Shown here: positions 1 through 8,562 of the stretch, one piece after another
How positions within the stretch are numbered: position 1 is the stretch's first letter
Layout: each line of letters opens with the position of its first letter
NCBI RefSeq assembly: GCF_963678635.1
Contig: NC_087068.1
Location: 2,172,001-2,236,000 of the forward strand
Direction of reading: 5' to 3'
Source: Symsagittifera roscoffensis
Taxonomy: Eukaryota > Xenacoelomorpha > Acoela > Convolutidae
DNA length: 64,000 nucleotides
Position numbers and translations under genes: made by a program
The notes under the pieces: generated by a model
The model's database searches: none
Told to the model about the DNA's origin: nothing
The model's input: only the letters and a program-made list of their open reading frames with translations

Positions 1-2769
1 TACGTCCGTCACCCCATGGCAGTCTGCGACCAACTCCATGGCACTCTTATCTGACATGCTCAATCTTCCGTACAATCGTGCCAGTTGTCGATGCTGCTCG
101 CTTAGCGTAATCAGGCAGTGTCCTAGGTTACAAACATGTCCTTCCATCCCACTGTGTTGAGCCAAGCATGTGCCTTGCTTCAACCAATTACTCGATGTAC
201 CTTCCTCGGACAGCTCCGTGGACGGGTTGCTCTTCTTCTTCGTCAATCTCATGGCCAGCAGGTGATGCATCATGGCCAGATCATGTAAACTCGCATCATC
301 ATCCCGTTCTAACATGACATCCGCGGTCATGTCCCAGATTAAGCCTGCGTTAGGATGGGGACACCAGGAAGGTTTCATGAGTTCCCACATCACTACTAGA
401 CTGGTTTTCAAGGGACCGTCCCAAGAACCACAATCAAAACTCACTTGCCCTTTTAGCTCGGGAATCGAGGGCTCGACTACTCGTTGTTCCAAAATAATTC
501 CAAGCTTGGGTTGTTCCACCATCAACATTCCAATTTCCTTAATCCGTTCCACCCAGAAGTTGAGCACTGTGACTTGCTCGTAGTCGAAGTATGCTTCCCT
601 GGCTTCTTCGTTCACGAAGGGATTATACGCCATCCCCGGTATGCCAGACACGTATTGGAACGACTTCAGTTTCCCTAGTGTTGCAAACTCCTTTTGTCCT
701 CTGGTCGCTTCAATCAAGTCTCTGCTCACTCTCAATTCTTTGTTGGAGTATCTTCTCACCTCTTCCAACTTGCGATAGCTTTCCATATCATTCGACTCCT
801 TGCTTGGCACGGTCAATGGCATGTCCTGATATAGCTCTAGGAGTGCCCTAAGGAAGTTCCTTTCGCAATCAACTCCCTTTTGCCGAATGATCTTTATACA
901 TTCTCCCAACACAGGAGTGGGGATGCGATCCACCACGAACCTGACAAAGCAAAGGGCATCCTTACGCTTAGCCCATGCTATCGCTGAATCGTCTTTCGAA
1001 ATCAATGCTCGTAGAGCTTCCATTAACTCTAGTTCCTGTTCTCGTGATTTCGAGTCATTACTGGCTTCATACTCCGCCTTTTTGATGCCCATCAAGCACC
1101 AAGCCAGTCGTACTTGCAGATCAGTTCTCACGCAAGGATGAGCCAGGTATGCTGCCACAGTAGCAGGTGCATTCATCGTCTCATCGAAGTATTTCTGGAG
1201 GGCCGCCCTCCAAGAAATTTCTAGCAGTTTTTCCAATCCGATTTCGTTCGCTTCTGATGACATCACTGTGCCATACTCTCTTCGATTGAAGTTAGAGTTC
1301 TCCGTAAGCCCCTTCAAATATTCTTGCATGGCTCTCTTCTCGCTCCAAGCCATCAGGTGCCCTCTCGCGGAGTTCCTCGCTTTCAACATCTCCACATAAC
1401 CCCCTGCCGGATCTCCCATGTGGACCGATTCCGGCACAGTTATTCGACTGTACTCGACCACGTCGAGTTGTCCTTCCAGTTTGAACTTGGCCATGTTGAT
1501 TCGCGAGGGCCTATAATCTTCAAGTCCTCCAGATCCACATTGACTGATTACTTCCATTTCTAACTTAGTGTCTGCCAGGGTTCGCGCCGTCTTCTTCGAC
1601 CGTGTGGCGGTTACGGTCAGACCTGCCAAGAGCATAGGGGGTATCAGATTCTCTTTTTCTCCCCCTGTCAGTGTTGTACTATCTCCTTGCCCGCTCTCGC
1701 CTGAACGACCTGCGCTCGTTAAAGAGGTCACCACTGCGCTGGCTCTCGACTTCACCACTCTCGGGTTCATGGCTCGACTTCCTGTTTTCCCTTTTAGTCG
1801 CTTCAGCCCTTTCCTGGCTCGTCTGACAGGTAATTTCTTTGCAACATGCTGATCATCGGCACTGTCTTCTGTTACTGACTCGGTCAGAACATCCGACTCC
1901 ATGGAGCTCACTATTTTCTCCAGGACCTCACGCATGATGGGTTGGTTCAATCCCACCTTCATTATGGACTGCGTCCCATATCGCCTTATCACGTCCCAAG
2001 ATTTCTCCATGAAGTTTACTCGGCTCCAGATTGCTCCTGTCTTGCCTTCCAACTCTATTTGATATCTTTCCCATTCTTCTTCTGGTAATGTGCTGAGGAA
2101 CGATATCTTCATTGACTCTTCGATTTTCCTCCTCCTTGGTGATTCATAAAGCAGTTTCTGCGGATCCCTGCTTCGGCACTCTCTAGCCTGGCTTATTGGG
2201 TCTATTGGAGATAGATCGGCCGACGCCTCCTTTGTAGGAGACATGAAGGACGATGGTGCCATTAGCAATAAACTCCCATCGACTTCCCCATCGTCGTCTT
2301 CACTGAACCGGTATTCTAGCAAGTCCCTTTCCAACGCTCCTAGATCGGTCTCTCCCGGTTTCTCCGTCTTACTTCCGGTCCCATCATCGTTATCGTCCTG
2401 ACCCATCAATTCATCGTCGTCCACATCAGGTTTCGGCCTAGGTCCCGAAGGTCCTTGTCGCGCGTCTGTGCCCGAATCCGGCCGAGCCGGTACGGCCATG
2501 TCTCCTGCATGATAAAACAATTCATCATCGACCAGGAACTCTACCAACTCCTCGCCATGTGGGGCCAGGTCCTCTATCGTTATATATGAGCCTCCTCTGC
2601 TCTCTCTTGCCACCTCCAGCATCACCACTTTCGCTTCTCCTGACCACTTCAGTCTCGATAAGTCATCCGCTGAAGAATATACTTCGTTCCACGTTTCAGC
2701 CGAGACCTCTGGTCTCCTGGAGGGTAGTGCCTTGATCTTTTTCCTGCTCAGGCATCGGGGAATGAGAAG
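1..2769 (-). CDS. ORF3 of element A (partial, unknown function)
   Basis: I checked sampled stretches of this frame and found no stop between the one at 2772-2770 and the window edge, so at least 920 codons appear open. The first in-frame ATG is at 2622-2620; the frame overlaps the last 20 bases of ORF2. The N-terminal third is acidic and low in complexity (runs of D and E near 2420-2290). Later parts match ORF3 of element B: the stretches containing ESPRRRKIEES, LPEEEWE, KRKDALCFVRF and YNPFVNEE recur there with small changes. I recognise no catalytic motif, signal peptide or clear membrane segment, so an envelope role is not supported. The protein continues beyond the window. How it is translated is unclear, as its frame is offset from ORF2. 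Confidence 0.75.
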
Positions 2770-5700
2770 TCAAACGTATGCGCAGCGGCAGCGTTCCAGC
2801 TGATGAAGCGCGGCTCCATCCCTCCACTCCACTTCAGCATTCTCTTCTCCGCGTCACGAGCTGCTCCGATACGAGGGGCAATGATGGGAGATGTGACTCC
2901 CAACAACATCCTCCTTATCGGTGGATATCGATGGCATTGGTCCGGCAGCGGCCTGGACCCAGGAAGCCATGTTTGTTGATTCTCTTTCGCATGGGCATAG
3001 GCTCCCGGCAATTGAGGTACTACCACAGCCTCTCCTGTATCTTTCACCACTGGTCTCAAATTCCAGAGTTTTGGGTTAAACTGGATGTGGGAAAGATCCT
3101 CACGGCCCATTCGGCATTTGAAGTGGTTGTTGAAGTCCATCAACACCCAACCTGGCTCTGCTATTCTTCCGAATAGCCTATCATCGCTAGCCAGCTTTCT
3201 CAGTTCACTCTGCTCTACCCAATTCAGCACGGAACAATCCACTACTGAGACCAGGTTGACGTACAACACTGAATTCCTGTACGCTTTAACTTGCACATCC
3301 GGGAACGCAAAGGACATCACCGGTCCATACACCACTGTGACGAATTCCCTCAGTCCGTGGACCAGAGCCAACGGATCAATCCGCATCATGACAGCTAAGT
3401 CTGTTAGTAAGGGCATGCCACAATACTGCTTACATTCGCTTGCGTTCGTCGCCACTTTGTCCTCTCCTGTGACGCTTCTGTTTTGTTGCAAGAGGTATTG
3501 AAGTAGGAGAGTCCTCCAGTCTTTCATCTTCTTGAGCGAGGCAGTTTCCAACTGTGCATTGAACTCACGACTGGGTCCCTGTAGTTGTTCAGGGTAACGC
3601 AATAGCACAAGCAAGTCTCCCAGTCGACCATAGGTCATGGCAATCAGAGTCAGGAGTCCATCCAATCTCAAATCTGCCAACGCTTGGGTAAAGAGGTTTG
3701 CCGGTCCTTTCACAAAGTTTTCATGACCAAATGTCACGTATAAGGCTAGCACCAGGCCAATCGACAACTTCCTGATGTCTTTGACGAAACTCGCGATCAG
3801 GTTCCTAGATGCCCTCGGATAGCACGTCGATAGGAAAGATGGCGTCCATCCCACTCCCATTCCACCCAAGATAGCATCTGATCGTTCGTACTGTGCCTTT
3901 GTGGCCAGCACGTCAGCTTGGAACTTATCCAGCGACATCGTGTTTACGTCTTGCATCAGTTTCAACATCTTGCCTCCAGCCAACTCCCGGGCATTAAGTA
4001 GATTCTTCAGATACGCATGTATCTCTTTAATTATCGCCGGCGCATGCTCAAACGCGTCCTCACCCAAGGTGCACAGCCTCGGTGACAGGTACAACCATAT
4101 ATTGTTGTGTGGCTTCGTACGCAAAGCCATTGCCATGAGGTCCTCCTCTGCTGACGTCATGTTCTTTCTGATCATCCTTCCCTGCTCATTCTCTGCCTGA
4201 TCCATCTGTCTGAACCAGAGATCATCAGCCACCTGTTGTACTAATAGATGATCGTCACCTACCCCTGGTCTTAGCTTCAATAATCTTGCGAAGTTGGACA
4301 ACTCCAACCCCAGAACTTCATCTAGCACCAACCGAGTTGTGCTACAATCTCTGAGCCCCTGTATGGCATTCGAGATGTCAGCCCAAACGGCGGGAAGCTC
4401 AGATCGGGACGGATAGTAATTGTCCGGGTCCACCACTCTGTTTGGGGCAGGAATTATCACGTTAAATATCCCCTCTGCTATCGTCGTGACCATTGTGTAC
4501 ACAAATTGAAGGGGTTCAGGCAACGCAGCGTAGCCTGGTGACAATACGAAGATCACCTTCACCACATTCATGGTGAAACGTTGTCTTGCTGCTGCCTCTA
4601 CCTCGGCCATCGCCGAGAGCAGTGTCATTATCGCCTCCCCTATAACTTCGTTACTCGGGATCGATCCATCCGTCAGACGTGACAATAAGCCTCTGCTTTG
4701 TAGATGATCATTTGAGCCTGCAACCACTATTACCTGCGGCTCCATGCTGACCACTCTCCGTACACTTATCATCATGCCTATCGCCTGTCCCCAGTCCAGT
4801 TTAGGCGCCGTTAAGAAAATCACATCGGGCCAGAATAGAGAACGGGGCGTGTAGAGATAATCGGAGCCGGCCACAACCAGATATTTGGCAGCCTTCATGT
4901 CTAAGGGGTCATAAGCTGCAAAAAGGCCATCGCCTATTGGGGCCTTCAGGTTCCCGTATCTCTTATCGTCTCCAACCACTGTTGTAGTTCGGGGGTAATC
5001 CCTCGAATACTCGCCCGGCGTCTGACCGGGTGGTTTAGCGAATTGTCTGTACATCTTGTGATGTTTGTTATTGGGCTTGTTCTCCGTCTGGAACTTGCCC
5101 TTGCGCACAGGTGGTGTCCTTTCCCGGGTCCTATCTCGAACGTCGGTGAGCGACCGGGTGTTTAAAGGTCCAAAGGTATTGTCATGAGGTAATCCATCCA
5201 GGTCTACATGTCGGAGTGAGGTCGAGGAGCTGAATTTCTCCTGTTCTGCTAGCAGCCAATCCACGCCCGGTATCCGATAAAGTCGCGACACGGTGGGAAT
5301 TTCACCGCCAGTCATTCTCATCGCATCTTCCCGACACGTCAAGGTATTCATATTCAACTTCGCCGACATGTCCGTCTTATACTGACCCCAATGGCTAGGA
5401 TCTGATCTATTCCAAAGCAGCCTGCTGCCTGATTCAATTCCCTCCGCTGGCACGGTACTTGTAGACGGTCCTGCTGTCGAAGCAGGATTTGTCGTGGCAG
5501 GCGAATCGTTCCTCCTAGACGCGGTCTGGGAGTTATTCCTGTTGTTCTGTTCCACCGATCTGCCGAATCGGCTTCCAATCGATTGCGGCCTGGGAGGAGG
5601 AGCAGTCCCCAGCCTGTCTCTCACGTTCGAGCTCGGAGCGACGGTTGCGGCTCCAACTGTCTCCGTCGCCAAGGGCCCTAGACGGTTGGCGAGGGATTCG

Positions 5701-7577
5701 GGCACGGTTGCCCTTATTCTACTCCCTCCGGTCAAATTGGTCCGAGCCAAAGAACCGGTCGCCCTCGACTCTTGCTCCGCTTCCCTCAATTGCGTCTGAA
5801 ACACATCATTAATCCAATGCCTCCCTCGTTGGGTATTGAAGTGCACTCCATCTTTAGTGAGCGCGATGTGGTCAGTCATGCGCAGCATATTTTCGAGATC
5901 CAGGAGTCGCAACTCGCCAGGGTTGTTTCTCACCAGACTGCGGGTCATTTCATTCCACCGCGTCACGTTGCCATTCATGAAATCTGCAGCTATGGTGCCC
6001 ACCAAAGGATTTGGTGGTATCGTGCACAGGATCACGAGTTTGGGTCTGTACTTTTCTTTCAATTCGTTCAAGAGACACACCAATAGAGGTTCCCACTTGT
6101 TCTCCGGAGTCACGGGGGCTCTCGAGACGTCATTGGTCCCCAGCATTATTATTAATGTATCCAAATGATCCTCGCTCTGGAACTCCATCATTTTGATGAC
6201 CTGAGCCACTGAGGCTCCTCCAAAGGACAGAATGGTAGTATGACCATAGACGAAGATCTCATTCAGATCTCTCACCAAACTGTCTCCAATGATCAAATGG
6301 CGACTCCCTGGGGGAATTACTTGGTCGTTCGTGGCGGGGTTCCAGCTCATGTCATTCAGGCAGGCTCGAGGATGCTCGGCTGGCACTTGCGTGAACTGAT
6401 GACGTGCCATCAGATTCTTCCTGATGTCTACCACGCGAGACTTCTCAAAGACTCCACCAGGCGCAGAACACGCTATCGAGCGGGTTGCTCGCTCCGAGCT
6501 ATTTGATGAATGATCACGACGCTGGGAAGGAACGATCCTAGCCAGTGTCCGCTCAGTGCCTCTGTTGATCTCATCCATCGCGGCTCTGGCCACTTGGTTA
6601 AATGATTCCTGAAATTGAGGAGCTAGATAGGTGTCAGAAGGGTCTGGTATCGTAAACCTCTGACTCGAAGCAGACGGTCGTGTCTGCTGAGGAGCCTCGG
6701 GCCCCCTTGATGCACGCAAATCCAGAACCTCAGGTCCTCTCGATGCGCACAGCTCCTGCGCTGTTGTCCTGGGGCGTGTGTCGTTAGATCCCTCCGAGGA
6801 CCTCATGCTCGCCAGGATTTCCGGTGACACTTGGCTCACCTTCGCCATATACAGCTCCTTCAGGTGCTTTATCTCATCCTCCTTGTAGGCCACCTGCAGA
6901 TCTTCAAATTTCTTTTTCCATTCGTCTCTCTCCCGAGCTATGGCCCTGTACTCCTGAAGTTTGGCACACAGCTCACTCTGATCTCTCTCCTTCTTCTCCA
7001 GTGTCTCAATCGTCTCCGATGTCTGGATCTCTATCTCGCTCACTCTCACTCTCTTTAGGGGAGGAGCAGCTGTTGGAGAGTCGACAGAGTGTGACGGGCC
7101 TGGCCCATCACGTTGTCTCTTCGCTCCAATGAGTGGCTGCGCAGGTTGGACGGGCAAGGGCATCTCACCTAGCCGGTGGTCCCTTTGCTCACCTAGTCCT
7201 GGCTCACGAGCCAGGTCGTGGCCAGACATCTCTCCGCGCCTCCATCTCATCAATCGGTTTCGGCCTCTCTCGGCGGTCCCGGACTCACCGAAGGCCAACA
7301 TCAACACGACTTCTGTAGGGCGATTTCCTCGACCCTCTCTTCCCAGTGCATTGAGGAGTGCGACCACAAACATCGCCAACCCCGGGTCTTCTCGTGTAAA
7401 ATCACAATCGATCAGCCGCTGATAGATCTCGTCTAGAGTCGCTCCTAGACTCGCTGAGAGGAATTCCATGAGTTCGTTCGTGTCACCCATTTCTTTTCGT
7501 GTTGATTCTTCTTGTCGTGTCGTGTAATTTCTTTCTGTCTCCTCTGATTCAGTGTTCAGTAAACAATTTTCGATCAA
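2748..7577 (-). CDS. ORF2 of element A: SGNH/GDSL hydrolase-containing protein, 1609 aa
   Basis: One uninterrupted frame. The order is a conserved helical N-terminal region (about residues 30-140), a low-complexity stretch, a charged coiled coil (about 185-250), a full SGNH hydrolase set (about 420-600), a Ser/Thr/Arg-rich linker, a second domain of the same fold (about 895-1080), and a C-terminal ~500 residues of unknown type. The hydrolase shows block I GDSLV (near 6280), the block II glycine in SFGGAS, block III GTND (near 6130) and block V DGVH (near 5845), so Ser, Gly, Asn and Asp-His are all present. The second domain has AGSDY and AGSNDH but no DxxH and is probably inactive. SGNH enzymes are esterases or lipases; the substrate here is unknown. 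The frame starts 355 bp after the macro frame. Confidence 0.85.
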   Translation of the reverse strand: MIENCLLNTESEETERNYTTRQEESTRKEMGDTNELMEFLSASLGATLDEIYQRLIDCDFTREDPGLAMFVVALLNALGREGRGNRPTEVVLMLAFGESGTAERGRNRLMRWRRGEMSGHDLAREPGLGEQRDHRLGEMPLPVQPAQPLIGAKRQRDGPGPSHSVDSPTAAPPLKRVRVSEIEIQTSETIETLEKKERDQSELCAKLQEYRAIARERDEWKKKFEDLQVAYKEDEIKHLKELYMAKVSQVSPEILASMRSSEGSNDTRPRTTAQELCASRGPEVLDLRASRGPEAPQQTRPSASSQRFTIPDPSDTYLAPQFQESFNQVARAAMDEINRGTERTLARIVPSQRRDHSSNSSERATRSIACSAPGGVFEKSRVVDIRKNLMARHQFTQVPAEHPRACLNDMSWNPATNDQVIPPGSRHLIIGDSLVRDLNEIFVYGHTTILSFGGASVAQVIKMMEFQSEDHLDTLIIMLGTNDVSRAPVTPENKWEPLLVCLLNELKEKYRPKLVILCTIPPNPLVGTIAADFMNGNVTRWNEMTRSLVRNNPGELRLLDLENMLRMTDHIALTKDGVHFNTQRGRHWINDVFQTQLREAEQESRATGSLARTNLTGGSRIRATVPESLANRLGPLATETVGAATVAPSSNVRDRLGTAPPPRPQSIGSRFGRSVEQNNRNNSQTASRRNDSPATTNPASTAGPSTSTVPAEGIESGSRLLWNRSDPSHWGQYKTDMSAKLNMNTLTCREDAMRMTGGEIPTVSRLYRIPGVDWLLAEQEKFSSSTSLRHVDLDGLPHDNTFGPLNTRSLTDVRDRTRERTPPVRKGKFQTENKPNNKHHKMYRQFAKPPGQTPGEYSRDYPRTTTVVGDDKRYGNLKAPIGDGLFAAYDPLDMKAAKYLVVAGSDYLYTPRSLFWPDVIFLTAPKLDWGQAIGMMISVRRVVSMEPQVIVVAGSNDHLQSRGLLSRLTDGSIPSNEVIGEAIMTLLSAMAEVEAAARQRFTMNVVKVIFVLSPGYAALPEPLQFVYTMVTTIAEGIFNVIIPAPNRVVDPDNYYPSRSELPAVWADISNAIQGLRDCSTTRLVLDEVLGLELSNFARLLKLRPGVGDDHLLVQQVADDLWFRQMDQAENEQGRMIRKNMTSAEEDLMAMALRTKPHNNIWLYLSPRLCTLGEDAFEHAPAIIKEIHAYLKNLLNARELAGGKMLKLMQDVNTMSLDKFQADVLATKAQYERSDAILGGMGVGWTPSFLSTCYPRASRNLIASFVKDIRKLSIGLVLALYVTFGHENFVKGPANLFTQALADLRLDGLLTLIAMTYGRLGDLLVLLRYPEQLQGPSREFNAQLETASLKKMKDWRTLLLQYLLQQNRSVTGEDKVATNASECKQYCGMPLLTDLAVMMRIDPLALVHGLREFVTVVYGPVMSFAFPDVQVKAYRNSVLYVNLVSVVDCSVLNWVEQSELRKLASDDRLFGRIAEPGWVLMDFNNHFKCRMGREDLSHIQFNPKLWNLRPVVKDTGEAVVVPQLPGAYAHAKENQQTWLPGSRPLPDQCHRYPPIRRMLLGVTSPIIAPRIGAARDAEKRMLKWSGGMEPRFISWNAAAAHTFDFSFPDA

Positions 7578-7932
7578 TCAAGATCTAAAAAACAGGTCGC
7601 GACTTAGAACCATCATTTTTGGATGCAACATCAATCAATTCTTTAAAACTCTCCATTGAAATTCTCTTCACAATTCTGATTTAAAATTTAGCACCAAGGT
7701 GGATCGTCCACCTTTATCTTTGTCAGAGTAGCACGAATAAGCGCTGTCACCTTGATGACACAAACATAAAACATATCATAACAATAACATAACATAAACA
7801 CATAAACATCACACACCTATACTATCATATAAAAACCTAATCCCTAATACTGTACCTAAAGCCTAACCTAAAACTTGACTCTAATTCTTATCGCGCAACT
7901 TAATAAAAACCACTTATCGCCGAGCGCAATTC
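7578..7932 (-). other. Spacer between pol/macro and ORF2 of element A
   Basis: Non-coding and AT-rich. It holds a perfect 8-bp hairpin (AAGGTGGA at 7696-7703, TCCACCTT at 7707-7714) and a run of CATAA-type repeats at about 7765-7815. The matching spacer of element B has both a hairpin at the corresponding place and the CATAACATAAC run. No splice acceptor stands out. Confidence 0.5.
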
Positions 7933-8562
7933 TTAGCATATGCTCAGATAGTATTTTTTATGTAAGTAAACCTCTATGTCAGTCTCTGAAAATATCACAT
8001 GCACAAGAGCGTACAACTCTCTCGGATGTAGCTTTCCCCTATTAGGATCGTATACTGGCAACGAGAGAGAGGTCACACCTCTCTCAACCAGGAAATCCCT
8101 AAGTCGAGTCAAGGCCAACACCAAGCTCTCCGGATTCACGTGTTGCCTATCAGTAGCTTTCGTAACCAAAAAACACAAATATTTCCCTGGTATCTGTGAT
8201 GCAACAGGGGGTAACGCTATCATTCCTCCTACACCAGGCCTCTGTTTCCACAAAAACTCGATATTCTTGTACTCTCTTTTAAAGTCGGCTGCTAGTGCTG
8301 TTTTGAAGCTTACGTCCGCCGTTATCGCTATGGCGCACGTGCGTTCCGTGAGTATGAAATCGCTGTCCGTTATAACGATATTGTTCGAATAATGGTTCGG
8401 TAGATCAAAATACGATTCAAAGATTCGTCCAAAAGGTGGTTTCTTAGCATTCTCGCCCTCTGTCTCTAGTTCTCCGGTTTCTCTTGCCGATTTCAATTTT
8501 TTTATTATGAGGTTTTCGGTGTGGGTGAGTCCTACCCCCACTCCCCGGACAAAAATATCCAT
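7933..8562 (-). CDS. Macro-domain (TARG1/ALC1-like) C-terminal pol segment, element A
   Basis: The 209-aa frame reads like a macro domain of the OARD1/TARG1 class, a fold that binds or cleaves ADP-ribose. Visible segments include the early strand-helix stretch TCAIAITADVSFKTALAADF, then YLCFLVTK, the helix around LTRLRDFLVERG, the strand TSLSLPVYDP, and the final strand ending DIEVYLHK. The two glycine-rich loops that hold ADP-ribose in TARG1 are replaced here, by SFKTALA and YDPNRGKL, so catalysis is doubtful. In element B the same domain is fused in frame to integrase. Here it is separated by a one-base loss near 8570; an ATG at 8562 could start it alone. Class assignment is by eye. Confidence 0.65.
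   Translation of the reverse strand: MDIFVRGVGVGLTHTENLIIKKLKSARETGELETEGENAKKPPFGRIFESYFDLPNHYSNNIVITDSDFILTERTCAIAITADVSFKTALAADFKREYKNIEFLWKQRPGVGGMIALPPVASQIPGKYLCFLVTKATDRQHVNPESLVLALTRLRDFLVERGVTSLSLPVYDPNRGKLHPRELYALVHVIFSETDIEVYLHKKYYLSIC

Noticed and set aside
1-2769. ORF3 as a retroviral envelope
   Set aside because: No signal peptide, no clear transmembrane anchor and no cleavage or fusion motif was seen.
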